Assembly: GCA_021325275.1 (NCBI GenBank)
Contig: JAJPHL010000032.1
Location: 62,001 to 126,000, forward strand
Source: Terriglobia bacterium
GTDB lineage: Bacteria > Acidobacteriota > Terriglobia > JAJPHL01
DNA length: 64,000 nt
Direction: 5' to 3'
The notes beneath the pieces are model-generated. The model did not search any database. It was given only the letters and a program-made list of their open reading frames with translations, and was not told the origin of the DNA. Every line of letters begins with the position of its first letter. Within the stretch, counting starts at the first letter, position 1. The position numbers and the translations under genes are program-made. Of this stretch, positions 31,293-40,776 are shown in pieces.

Positions 31293-31682
31293 TTAAAACG
31301 CTTTGACGAACTCGTAATCCTCGATGGTCGCGGCGACGCCGATGGATTCGTCTTCGCCGCGCTCCACCCGCACGATCCGGCCGGTGCATTTCACCTGGAT
31401 CGCATTTCCTTGGCAGAGTTCGGGGGGCAGCGTCACCTGGCATTCCAGTTGTGTGCCCAACTCGAAGTCGCCTTGGAGGCTGAAGTACAGCCCGCGGGCA
31501 GAGATATCTTTGGTGGACGCTTCCACGACCTGGGCGGTTTGGGTACGGACCCGCACGAGCATGGGAAGCGCGAGATCGAACCTGCGATGGATCCTTCGTT
31601 CAGCTCCGGTCACGGTGTCTCCGATCGGTTTCGACGCTTGGAGTTTTGGTGCAAACTCTTGCAACATCCTTAATATCTCCAA
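31293..31682 (-). CDS. PilZ-domain protein
   Basis: 'GAERRIHRRFDLALPMLVRV' and 'STKDISARGLYFSLQGDFELGTQLECQVTLP' carry the RxxxR and D/NxSxxG PilZ motifs. Confidence 0.88.
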   Translation of the reverse strand: MEILRMLQEFAPKLQASKPIGDTVTGAERRIHRRFDLALPMLVRVRTQTAQVVEASTKDISARGLYFSLQGDFELGTQLECQVTLPPELCQGNAIQVKCTGRIVRVERGEDESIGVAATIEDYEFVKAF

Positions 31683-31721
31683 TCCTGCTGTCAGGAGCCA
31701 TCAGGTCGATCAATTGTCCAG

Positions 31722-31750
31722 TTCACAATAACTTAACGAACAGATGTTAT
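31722..31750 (+). promoter_or_regulatory. Possible sigma-70 promoter giving a roughly 200-nt leader to the C45 gene
   Basis: TTCACA (31722-31727), 17-nt spacer, TGTTAT (31745-31750). Confidence 0.35.
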
Positions 31751-31962
31751 GTACAGCTCGAGCCCGTTCGCTTATCACGTAAGCACTTTGCTGGCCATCC
31801 GATAGTACTGGCAATGTTAGGGGTCACCCTTAGGAGACTAGCTCGTTAGTCCTGGTGGCCCAGGTACCACGCCTAGGCCTACCGCCGGAGCGCGCCCTTG
31901 GCAGATTCCCTTTGAATAAGGACCGAACCGTTGCTATCCTGACCCCAACCACCTGGAGGTGC

Positions 31963-34671
31963 ATGATGCGCCGTCTTACCTGCTTGCTTTTCGTGACGCT
32001 CGCCGCGCACGCTGCGAGCTTTCGGCTGGACACCGACTGGACCGCGATTCACGGAAGCGCCACGCCCGACGCGGCCGTCATGCACGCGAATCACAAGTCG
32101 CTGCGCGTTGAAGCGGGTAATGGTGCACAAGACGCTTCGGCGCGATCGATGCCGTTGCGGCTGAAGTTAGGCCAGCGCTACGAGATCAGCGCATGGGTCC
32201 GCACGGAAAACCTCACGGTGCGCGATACGGACCGCTCGCCCATCGCGGTCGGCGCCGCGCTGACCATGGCATCGATGCCCTTCGACGTGCATTCCGCGTC
32301 ACTCGGCGGCACGCACGATTGGACGCGCCTCACTCTGCGGTTCGTCGCCAGCCGCACAGAGGACTCCATCGTACTGATCGCCGGCCGCGATGGCGCGCTC
32401 GGCGGAAAAGCGTGGTTCGAAGGCGTCACGCTCGACGAAACTTCAGCGCAAGACGAATGGCCTACGCGCGACGCGGTGCAAACCATCGGTCCCGCGTATC
32501 GCTATCCCGCGGCGGGATGGATTTACCTGCACATCGAAGGAAAGCCCTACGAGCGCGGTTATCAACACGGCTATCTGATGGCGCGCGAGATTCCGGAATA
32601 CCTGGCGCGATGCGCGTTTGTGTTGGGCGGGAAGTCGGATGAGGAAACGTGGAACCACTACCGGACCGCGGCGAATGCGCTCTTCCTGCGCGGATTCGAT
32701 CGCGAGATCCTGGAAGAAATGCGCGGCATCGCCGATGGAGCAAATGCCAACGGCGCGAAATGGCTCGACCGGAAACTGGACCTGGTCGATATCGTCGTCG
32801 CCAATACCGCGGTGGAAATGGGCGAACTCAAGTGGGCGATGTCGGTGACGCCGACGGGAATCGACCAGCTGAAATTCGACGCGCCGCCGTACGCGCCGAA
32901 AAAAGATCGTCCGAACGATCATTGCAGCGCCTTCGCGGCCACCGGGCCCGCCACGCGCGATGGCAAAATGATCATCGGCCACGTGACTTGGTGGCCGCAG
33001 GCTTGGGCGGAACAGACCAACGTGATGCTCGACATCAAGCCGGACACCGGCCATCGTATGATGATGCAAAGCTATCCCGGCGGAATCGAAAGCGGCACAG
33101 ACTGGTATCAAAACGACGCCGGCGTCGTGCTCACCGAAACCACCATCGATCAAACGCCGTTCAGCGCGCAAGGCACGCCGGTGGCGTTTCGGGCCCGGCG
33201 CGCGATTCAATACGGCGGCAATATCGACGAAGTGGTGCGCGAGCTTGGCACGCGCAACAACGGACTCTACACCAACGAGTGGATTATCGGCGACGCCAAG
33301 ACCAACGAAATCGCCATGTACGAATTGGGCACGAATCACACGCGCCTGTGGCGCAGCTCGAAAAACGAATGGTTCGGCGATACGCCCGGTTTTTACTGGG
33401 GCGATAACAATGCCAAGGATCTTGCAGTGAATGTCGAGGTGATGCCCGAACCTCAGGGCGAGCCCGGTTGGGCGCCCTACGTTCCGGGTATCCGCGACAT
33501 GGCGTGGATGGATTTGTATCGCAAATACAAAGGGCAAATCGACGAACAGTTCGCGTTTCTCGCTTTCGATCATGCGCCGCTCATCTCTGCCAGCACCATG
33601 GACTCGAAGATCGCCACCGCTGAAATGGCCAACAACATGATGGTGTGGGCGGAAATCGGCCGTCCCAATGAAAGCGTGTGGCTACCGCCGACAAATAATC
33701 CGGGACCGAGTCATGGACTTTTCCCCGGCGGGTATCGTCTCTTCACGGCGCAGCCGTTGACGAACCTGAAAGCGGTAGGCGAAGGCGAATCGGCGCGGAA
33801 CGACAAGAACACCACCGCCGTCGCAGCGCACAAGTCGTACGGCGATCGCGTCTGGAAAGGCTGGGTTCTGCCGGCGTCGGACGCCGACACCTGGTTTGTG
33901 GCCGGATCTGCTGCGTACTATCGCGTCTTGCAAGCGGAGGATTACGACGCGGCGTTGGAAGAGCAGCGCGTTCGCTATCGCGGTTGGAAGTTGAGCCCCG
34001 ATAATCCGATGGTTCGATTCCAGCGGGAACGCACCAAAGGCGCGTTGTTCCTCGATCAATTGCGCCGAAAGATGGGCGACGACGCGTTTTTCAAACTGAT
34101 GGAAGATTATTTCGCGGCCAACACGACGAAAACGGTGACCGCGCAATCGTTCCTCGACAAAGCCGGCGTAAGATTCGATTTCACCGAGCCGCCCGCGGGT
34201 CCCGCGTATCTTCCCGGCGATATCAACCGCCGGTTATCTTCCGCGGTGATCGTTTACGGCACGGCGGCGGAAGCGGGAATGAATCGCTATGCGGCGGAAC
34301 AGTTGCAGCTTCGCTATCGCGATCGCAACCAAGTGAACGTGGAAATCCGCAAGGATTTCGAAGCTTCGGACGAAGAGTTGCGGCACCGCGACGTGATTTT
34401 CGTCGGGCGTCCGGCGACCAATTCGTCGCTGGCCTCATGGGCCCGCAAAATCGGATTGCAGTATGACGGCGGATTGATCCAGCACAACAACGCGATGTTT
34501 GCGTCGGACCGCCATTCGCTGGTCATGGCGGCGGAGAATCCGCTGGATTCCTCGCACATGTTGCTGGTGATCGCGGGCAACACGCCTCTCGGCACGGTGC
34601 AGGCCTTGAACAGCGAAGACAAGCCAACGCCTGTGGTCGTGCTGGAAGACGGCAAGCCGCTGGAAAAGTGA
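31963..34671 (+). CDS. Exported CBM-like / C45-family hydrolase / degenerate M1-peptidase-like fusion protein
   Basis: GGAGGTGC upstream of ATG 31963. 'EGKPYERGYQHGYLMAREIPEYL...NDHCSAFAATGPATRDGKMIIGHVTWW' (C45-like); 'WFVAGSAAYYRVL...KGALFLDQLRRKMGDDAFFKLMEDYF' (M1 C-terminal-like). Confidence 0.8.
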   Translation: MMRRLTCLLFVTLAAHAASFRLDTDWTAIHGSATPDAAVMHANHKSLRVEAGNGAQDASARSMPLRLKLGQRYEISAWVRTENLTVRDTDRSPIAVGAALTMASMPFDVHSASLGGTHDWTRLTLRFVASRTEDSIVLIAGRDGALGGKAWFEGVTLDETSAQDEWPTRDAVQTIGPAYRYPAAGWIYLHIEGKPYERGYQHGYLMAREIPEYLARCAFVLGGKSDEETWNHYRTAANALFLRGFDREILEEMRGIADGANANGAKWLDRKLDLVDIVVANTAVEMGELKWAMSVTPTGIDQLKFDAPPYAPKKDRPNDHCSAFAATGPATRDGKMIIGHVTWWPQAWAEQTNVMLDIKPDTGHRMMMQSYPGGIESGTDWYQNDAGVVLTETTIDQTPFSAQGTPVAFRARRAIQYGGNIDEVVRELGTRNNGLYTNEWIIGDAKTNEIAMYELGTNHTRLWRSSKNEWFGDTPGFYWGDNNAKDLAVNVEVMPEPQGEPGWAPYVPGIRDMAWMDLYRKYKGQIDEQFAFLAFDHAPLISASTMDSKIATAEMANNMMVWAEIGRPNESVWLPPTNNPGPSHGLFPGGYRLFTAQPLTNLKAVGEGESARNDKNTTAVAAHKSYGDRVWKGWVLPASDADTWFVAGSAAYYRVLQAEDYDAALEEQRVRYRGWKLSPDNPMVRFQRERTKGALFLDQLRRKMGDDAFFKLMEDYFAANTTKTVTAQSFLDKAGVRFDFTEPPAGPAYLPGDINRRLSSAVIVYGTAAEAGMNRYAAEQLQLRYRDRNQVNVEIRKDFEASDEELRHRDVIFVGRPATNSSLASWARKIGLQYDGGLIQHNNAMFASDRHSLVMAAENPLDSSHMLLVIAGNTPLGTVQALNSEDKPTPVVVLEDGKPLEK

Positions 34672-34700
34672 CTTAGCGTAATGCGATGGTTGGAATCGTT

Positions 34701-34722
34701 ATGTCGCTCGCTTCGCGAGCTT
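34701..34722. repeat. Intergenic hairpin element (TTATGtC-GCTCGC-TTC-GCGAGC-TTC)
   Basis: Perfect 6-bp inverted repeat 34706-34711/34715-34720; same layout as 3110-3140 and 39341-39368. Confidence 0.5.
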
Positions 34723-34864
34723 CTTTATCTACACCGGAAACGCACTTACTCTGTGGGCTACAATATGCCACTGCTGTCCAAGATAGCTTCGTCCTGAAAG
34801 TCGCTGCATTGAAAAACACGTGTGTTAGACGGTCTGAAAGCCACGGTGCGGGATGAGGTTAGCC

Positions 34865-35119
34865 TCATGCGCGAGACTCGGCTGTCCGAAACGGAGCGGG
34901 AAAAAGGGGCCACTGCTCGGCGACGGGAATCAGAGGAGGAGTTCGGAAGGGATTCCGTAACCACTCCGGCAGATCTCGATAAGTAAATAGGTTGAGGCGC
35001 AGCAGCGCGGCGAGATTGGACAGCGACCAGTTGATTGCGGAGAGGTGATGGAGCCATTTGAGCAGCAGCATCGCCAGCAAGGCTGTCCAAATCTGTCTGG
35101 CTCCTGACTTCTCGCTCAT
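34865..35119 (-). pseudogene. Remnant of an IS4-like transposase C-terminus
   Basis: 'GARQIWTALLAMLLLKWLHHLSAINWSLSNLAALLRLNLFTYRDLPEWLRNPFRTPPLIP' resembles IS4-family C-terminal tails. No catalytic DDE region nearby. Confidence 0.7.
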
Positions 35120-38100
35120 TAGGGCTGGGCTTGCACCGCAATCGTTACAACATTTGAGCTCACGCCATTCAAAGTTACAAACACCGGAATCGCGTTGCCG
35201 AGCGGCGTACCGCTGCCCAGCAGGGCGGTGATTTGATACAAGCCCACATAACCGGGTGCCAGTCCCGAAAAGTAGACGATGGACACAGGGACGCCACCTA
35301 CAGTCACCGTCGGCATCGCGGAGTTCGCCAAGTCTGGCGGCGGGTTGATGGCGGGAGGTATGCCGGGCTGAGGCGGAATCACGGCGGGTACGCCGTCCGC
35401 GTAATCGCGATCAACCGAGCCTAAGCCCGTGCAATAGATCGCGATGCTCTGATTGACGGCGACGGGCTGGCTCTGCGCGCCGGGGATGCTGTTCAACGGG
35501 GCCGCGAAGATCGAAGTCCCATTGATCAGAATCGCGCCCTGTCCCGTGCCCTGTTGATTGACAGAAAAGATCGCCGGCGCTTCCGCTGCGAGCGAAATCG
35601 TCTGAGCGTTGCTGGTGATGCCGTTGTTCACTACCGCGATCTGCGATTGCGTTTGATTCAACAGCCGCCAAGGCACTTGGAAATTGACCTGGGTGGGCGA
35701 CACATAGATCAACGGGGCGGGGGTTCCATCGACCAACACCATCGTTCCGCCCAAAGACGTTGGCAACGGTGTGACGGACGCCACAAAAGTTCCGGACGCG
35801 AGCGTCGCGCCGAACACCGAGCCGAGCATACCGCCGGCCAGCGACGTGGTGTATCGCGCACCGCTCACGACGCCGCCATTCGTAATCACCGGCGGCTTTG
35901 TTGAAGTGATCGCAAAAGGTAAGGCGTTCGACAGTCCTCCTCCCGGGCTGGCGGTGCTAACCGAAACTTGCGCCGTGCCGGCCGCGGCAAGGTCCGCGCT
36001 GGTTGTCGTGAATTGCAGTTGGCTTTCGCTCAGCAACGTCGGAGTGCGCGGCGATCCGTTCCACAGCACTGTCGACGCCGAGGTGAATCCTTCGCCATAT
36101 ACGACAGCACTGGTTGCGGCGCTACCCGGCGCGGCGCTGTTCGGGGATATCCACACCGCCAGCGGCACGGGATTGCTCACCGCGACTGTCGCCGCTGCGC
36201 CGGCGATGAATGTGTCGGTGTAGGTGCCGCCAGCCTGGGCGGGCGTGTCGGGAATCGTGTAGACGGAGCTGCCGCCCGTTGACTGGGCCGTATAACTTTG
36301 TCCAAGCGTGGCCGTCGCGGGAATCGGCACGAGCAGTTCGCCCAGCTTGAACGTACCTGTTGGCGCAGGATGCATCAGAGTCCACGTGAGTTTCATGGTG
36401 CCGAAGCCACCGCTGGTATCGATCCTTGGCGGTGGGAGAGATGGATCGGCCTGGAAGCCCAGCGCGCTTGTGAATGCCGGCGCTGCGCCGACCGGCGCGG
36501 CGACCAAAGTAACGGAGAACGTAGTGAGCGGATAAGCAACGTCCGACACCAAGGTCAGCGGCACGCGCCCGACGCCGCCGGGTGCCCCTGCGTCCGTCGC
36601 GGCCGTCGCGACGTGTGAAGCAATGCTCTGTGATACCGCAACGGACTGTCCTGCAACCGTCAGCGTTGTGGAACGCGCGGCCAACGTGGTATTCGGCGCG
36701 ACGGTAAAAAATACCGTGGCGATTCCCGACGAGTTGGCGCCCTGTGTGATGGTCGCCCATGACGCGCCGCTCGATGCTTGCCAAGCGCAAATATTGGAAT
36801 TCGCGGTGACCTTCACCGTCACACTACTTCCCGCGCCGGGAGACGCATAGCTGGCGATGGAGTTGGAAAACTGGCAGGTCGCAGGATTGCCATCGGTGAT
36901 CTTGGCCACGAACGTGTGTCCAAAGGGCGAGGGCGTTGAAAAAAGCGCGTTAATGATCGGAAAATCCACATAGGCGTCGCCCACTACGAAGACCGCGCCA
37001 GTGGCATCGATCGCCACGCCGGTTCCCCCGTCGCCGCCGAGGGTGCTTCCGAGATAGGTGGAATAAATGAAATGACTGCCGTCCGCGGCGATCTTGGCAA
37101 CGAACGTGGTCCCTATTCCATTTGGCGGCTGGGTGTACGAGGACTGGAGCGCATTGGCCACCGGAAAATCGTTCGATTCCGTATCGCCGGTCACCGCCAC
37201 ATTCCCCGCCGCGTCTACGGCTATGGCCTGCACTTCGTCCTGCCCGCTGCCGCCAAGAAAGGTGGAGTAGACCAGCGCCGATCCGGCGGCATTCAGTTTG
37301 GTTACAAATCCATCGAAGCTCCCGCCCAGTTTCGTTTGTAGGACGCCGGCGATGGGAAAGTCCGGGGAAGCGGTACCTCCTCCGATGTATGCATTGCCAG
37401 CGCCGTCCACGGCGATACAGTTGCTCTGCTCATTAACAGTGCCGCCCAAGTAAGTGGAGTAAGCCAATGCGCCGCTGGGGTTGAACTTACTGACGAACGT
37501 TGGCGCCACGCGCGATTGAAAAGCATTCATCAAAGGAAAATTCTTGGACGTTGTATTGCCGGTCACGTAAACACTCCCGGCCGAGTCGACGGCGATCCCA
37601 TTCGCTCTGTCGCTTCCGCTTCCACCCAGAAACGTGGAGTAAACCAAAGCCGACCCGGCCGGGTTCAGTTTGCTGACGAAGGCATTTCCCTGACCGGCCA
37701 GCGTGCTCTGGTAGGCATTGACCACCGGAAAGTCCGGTGAACTGGTTCCTCCTGCGACGTAGGCATTGCCTGCGGAGTCGACCGCGATCCCGTAAATCGT
37801 CTGGTATCCCGATCCTCCAAGATAAGTGGAGTACACCAGAGCCGTGCCGGCCGCGTTGAGCTTCGCCACAAAACCAGAAGCAGGCTTCGACTGGATTGGA
37901 TTGACCAACGGAAAGTTGGACCCTGTGGTTCCGACGACATAGACGTTGCCCGCGGAATCCACCGCCAAACCATAGATGAAGGTCGAATAACTTCCGCTTA
38001 AGTAAGTCGAATAGATCAGCGCCGTACCCGCCGCGTTGAACTTGGTGATGAAACCGGTAAAGCAAGCGCCATACGAACTCTTCACGCAGGTCGCTTGAAG

Positions 38101-38910
38101 CGGGTTCACCAGCGGAAAGTCAGGGGATTCCGCCACGCCGGCGACATAGATGTTACCCGCGGCATCCACCGCGACGGCCAGCGCGTTGTCAGGAAGGCTT
38201 CCGCCCAAGTAAGTCGAGAAGACCAGCGTCGGATCGATGACCAACGGACGCATACGGTCGTAGCGGCCCAACTGAAAACCAATCGAGCGTCCGCGCCGCG
38301 TGAAGTGGACCTCAATCGGGCGGCCATCCTGGTAGGCGATCGGCTTGTCGACGCGCAGCGACCCCGCGATCAGATCCCCGTTGTTGGTGATGGTCACATG
38401 ATCCGCGCCGTCGAAGCGCATCAGGAGCGAGCGCGGATCGGCTTGCGGCGCGAGATGAAAATCGTATTCCAGCTTGCCGCGGCGGCCATGGTAAACAACG
38501 TCGACGCCGGGGTACACGTCCCCGAATCGTACCTGACCGTAGTTCACGATGGCGGTACGCCATTTGCGAGAGTCGCTTCCAATGATGTAGTTGCTGGTGC
38601 CTGGCAGGGGATCGAGTCCGGCTACCGCGGCCTTCGAACTCGCTCCTAAGAGCCGCATCGTAACCTGTCCGAACACCGCGCGATCCGCGCCCACGCGAAC
38701 GACCGAACTCGGGCCGCGCGCCAGAAAGCTCCGGCCGTCTTGCAGGGCCTCAAAGGAGAGAGGCAATCGACCGTAGCGGGCAAGAATTTCGGCACGATCC
38801 GCCGCGTGAAGCGCAGTCGCCAGAAAAATGAACGAAAGTGCGACTAGCGTGGCACGGCGGAGCAGAGCGCCCGGAGTCGGCGTCCTTCCTTGAGAAACGA
38901 TGTCAGCCAC
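35119..38910 (-). CDS. Exported SBBP-repeat beta-propeller protein with BACON-like domain and TIGR03437 C-terminal module
   Basis: Repeated 'GIAVDSAGNVYVTGNTTS.NFPLMNAFQS..' SBBP units. BACON-like 'CAWQASSGASWATITQGANSSGIATVFFTVAPNTTLAARSTTLTVAGQSVAVSQ'. C-terminal 'GAILINGTSIFAAP...IAIYCTGLGSVD...VGLYQITALL...NVVTIAVQAQP'. Confidence 0.9.
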   Translation of the reverse strand: MADIVSQGRTPTPGALLRRATLVALSFIFLATALHAADRAEILARYGRLPLSFEALQDGRSFLARGPSSVVRVGADRAVFGQVTMRLLGASSKAAVAGLDPLPGTSNYIIGSDSRKWRTAIVNYGQVRFGDVYPGVDVVYHGRRGKLEYDFHLAPQADPRSLLMRFDGADHVTITNNGDLIAGSLRVDKPIAYQDGRPIEVHFTRRGRSIGFQLGRYDRMRPLVIDPTLVFSTYLGGSLPDNALAVAVDAAGNIYVAGVAESPDFPLVNPLQATCVKSSYGACFTGFITKFNAAGTALIYSTYLSGSYSTFIYGLAVDSAGNVYVVGTTGSNFPLVNPIQSKPASGFVAKLNAAGTALVYSTYLGGSGYQTIYGIAVDSAGNAYVAGGTSSPDFPVVNAYQSTLAGQGNAFVSKLNPAGSALVYSTFLGGSGSDRANGIAVDSAGSVYVTGNTTSKNFPLMNAFQSRVAPTFVSKFNPSGALAYSTYLGGTVNEQSNCIAVDGAGNAYIGGGTASPDFPIAGVLQTKLGGSFDGFVTKLNAAGSALVYSTFLGGSGQDEVQAIAVDAAGNVAVTGDTESNDFPVANALQSSYTQPPNGIGTTFVAKIAADGSHFIYSTYLGSTLGGDGGTGVAIDATGAVFVVGDAYVDFPIINALFSTPSPFGHTFVAKITDGNPATCQFSNSIASYASPGAGSSVTVKVTANSNICAWQASSGASWATITQGANSSGIATVFFTVAPNTTLAARSTTLTVAGQSVAVSQSIASHVATAATDAGAPGGVGRVPLTLVSDVAYPLTTFSVTLVAAPVGAAPAFTSALGFQADPSLPPPRIDTSGGFGTMKLTWTLMHPAPTGTFKLGELLVPIPATATLGQSYTAQSTGGSSVYTIPDTPAQAGGTYTDTFIAGAAATVAVSNPVPLAVWISPNSAAPGSAATSAVVYGEGFTSASTVLWNGSPRTPTLLSESQLQFTTTSADLAAAGTAQVSVSTASPGGGLSNALPFAITSTKPPVITNGGVVSGARYTTSLAGGMLGSVFGATLASGTFVASVTPLPTSLGGTMVLVDGTPAPLIYVSPTQVNFQVPWRLLNQTQSQIAVVNNGITSNAQTISLAAEAPAIFSVNQQGTGQGAILINGTSIFAAPLNSIPGAQSQPVAVNQSIAIYCTGLGSVDRDYADGVPAVIPPQPGIPPAINPPPDLANSAMPTVTVGGVPVSIVYFSGLAPGYVGLYQITALLGSGTPLGNAIPVFVTLNGVSSNVVTIAVQAQP

Positions 38911-39340
38911 AGTTGGAACCTCGTCTTATTGACAGCAGGTGAAGGGCCAACCGAAAAATTGAAATGGCGGGGATTCGGGACGCGACGGCGCGGCTCCAAA
39001 GTGCAAATTGTGCGCCACGAGCGTAAGTCCTGCGTGCTGGCACACCGATTATCCCGGCATCGCTCCAACCCAGAGGCCGCGGCTATTGAATACGTCGAAG
39101 TGCAGCCCAGGCTGATTATGTGCGAATCACGGCCCATCCGGACGTTGGGATATTGTTGACGAGTCGGGCGAATTCGGTGCGGGGAAAATCTTGCAGTAGT
39201 TGCTGGAACAGACTGGCCGCTTGTACCATGGATAAGCCTGCAGATCGCTGGTGGGGAAACTTGCCTGAACAACTCGATTCTCCAACAGCCGATCAGGAGG
39301 ACAATCCACTTCCCTCAAAAACCTATCTTGGACACGAGTG

Positions 39341-39368
39341 ACAATATGCCGCTGGCTTCGCCAGCTTC
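39341..39368. repeat. Intergenic hairpin element (ACAATATGcC-GCTGGC-TTC-GCCAGC-TTC)
   Basis: Perfect 6-bp inverted repeat 39351-39356/39360-39365; same layout as 3110-3140 and 34701-34722. Confidence 0.5.
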
Positions 39369-39399
39369 CTGACAATCCGCATCCGCTTGACGCCGTAAA

Positions 39400-40749
39400 C
39401 TAGCTCAGCACGATCTTCGACTTCAAATCCGGATGTGCCGCGACCACCTTGCGTGTCGCGTTACGGGTGTCCACCACGACGGGCGTGTTCCGCACAATCG
39501 ACTCGTAGTCGTATGCCGAATGATCCGTCGCGATAATCGCGCAATCGAATTTCGCGAGATTCGCCGCGTCGATGGACTCGGAGTGCAGGTGCGAGAAGTC
39601 GTGCTTGCGCATTTTGTGCAGATGCTCGAAGAAAGGATCGTTGTAGGCGACGTCGGCGCCCAGTTCCAGCAGCAATTCCATGATCCGCAGTGACGGCGAT
39701 TCGCGCAGATCGTCGATGTCCTTTTTGTACGCCACGCCCAACACCAGCACCTTTGAGCCGTTCACCGATTTCTTGCGTTTGTTGAGCGCCTGCGTCACGT
39801 TGTGCACCACGTGATACGGCATGTTGCTGTTCACTTCGCCGGCCAGCTCGATGAAGCGCGTTTGAAACTCGTATTCGCGCGCCTTCCACGACAAATAATA
39901 GGGGTCGATCGGAATGCAGTGACCGCCGAGTCCCGGACCCGGCTGGAACGGCGTAAATCCGTACGGCTTGCTCGACGCCGCTTCGATCACTTCCCAAATG
40001 TCGATGTCCATGCGCTCGGACAATACCTTCAGCTCGTTGACCATCGCGATATTCACGCAGCGATAAATGTTTTCGAGCAGCTTGGTCATTTCGGCGGCGC
40101 GCGTTGTCGAGACGGGAACCACTTTGTCCACGATCGTCGCGTACAAAGCGCATGCCGCTTCCTTGCTCGCAGGATTAATTCCGCCGACAACTTTCGGGAC
40201 GTTGCGGATGCCGTAATTCTTGTTGCCCGGATCGACGCGCTCGGGCGAAAACGCCAGCATGTAGTCGCAGGGCGACCCGCTGGCGTCGCACTTCAAGCCG
40301 TTCGCCTCGAGAATCGGCTGCACCATTTCGTCGGTGGTGCCGGGATACGTAGTGCTTTCGAGCACGACCAGTTGGCCGCGCTGCAAATTCTTGGCGATCG
40401 CGCGCGCCGTGGCTTCCACGTACGTCAAATCGGGTTCGCGAAATTCGTTGAGCGGTGTGGGCACGCAGATAATCGCGGCGTCGACTTTCTGGAGTTCGGA
40501 GAAATCGTCGTAAGCACGAAACTTTCCGGATTTCACGAGCGCGGCAATTTCCGCCTGCGGGATGTGCTTGATGTAGCTCTCGCCGCGATTCAAGGCCTGC
40601 ACTTTTTTCGGATCCGTGTCGAAGCCCGCCGTTTGGAAATGCTTGCCGAACTCCAGCACCAGCGGCAAGCCGACATATCCGAGTCCCAAGATTCCTACGC
40701 GGGCGCTTCCGTCGCGCACTTTTTCCACGAATGTCTTGCTCGTCGACAT
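39400..40749 (-). CDS. Nucleotide sugar dehydrogenase (UDP-glucose/GDP-mannose or UDP-ManNAc/GalNAc dehydrogenase family)
   Basis: 'RVGILGLGYVGLPLVLEFGKHF', 'STTYPGTTDEMVQPILE', 'GGHCIPIDPYYLSWKARE', 'VLVLGVAYKKDIDDLRESPSLRIMELL'. Confidence 0.95.
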   Translation of the reverse strand: MSTSKTFVEKVRDGSARVGILGLGYVGLPLVLEFGKHFQTAGFDTDPKKVQALNRGESYIKHIPQAEIAALVKSGKFRAYDDFSELQKVDAAIICVPTPLNEFREPDLTYVEATARAIAKNLQRGQLVVLESTTYPGTTDEMVQPILEANGLKCDASGSPCDYMLAFSPERVDPGNKNYGIRNVPKVVGGINPASKEAACALYATIVDKVVPVSTTRAAEMTKLLENIYRCVNIAMVNELKVLSERMDIDIWEVIEAASSKPYGFTPFQPGPGLGGHCIPIDPYYLSWKAREYEFQTRFIELAGEVNSNMPYHVVHNVTQALNKRKKSVNGSKVLVLGVAYKKDIDDLRESPSLRIMELLLELGADVAYNDPFFEHLHKMRKHDFSHLHSESIDAANLAKFDCAIIATDHSAYDYESIVRNTPVVVDTRNATRKVVAAHPDLKSKIVLS

Positions 40750-40776
40750 GATGATAGCCTTTCTAGGCGTTTTTCA

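Noticed and set aside
33841-34146. Active M1 metallopeptidase in the C45 fusion protein
   Set aside because: No HEXXH motif seen and the downstream Glu ligand position is not conserved, so only a degenerate domain is claimed.
39120-39375. Short ORFs (39120..39341 +, 39127..39375 -) between the SBBP gene and the sugar dehydrogenase
   Set aside because: No clear ribosome-binding site, overlapping on both strands, no recognizable motif; likely intergenic debris.
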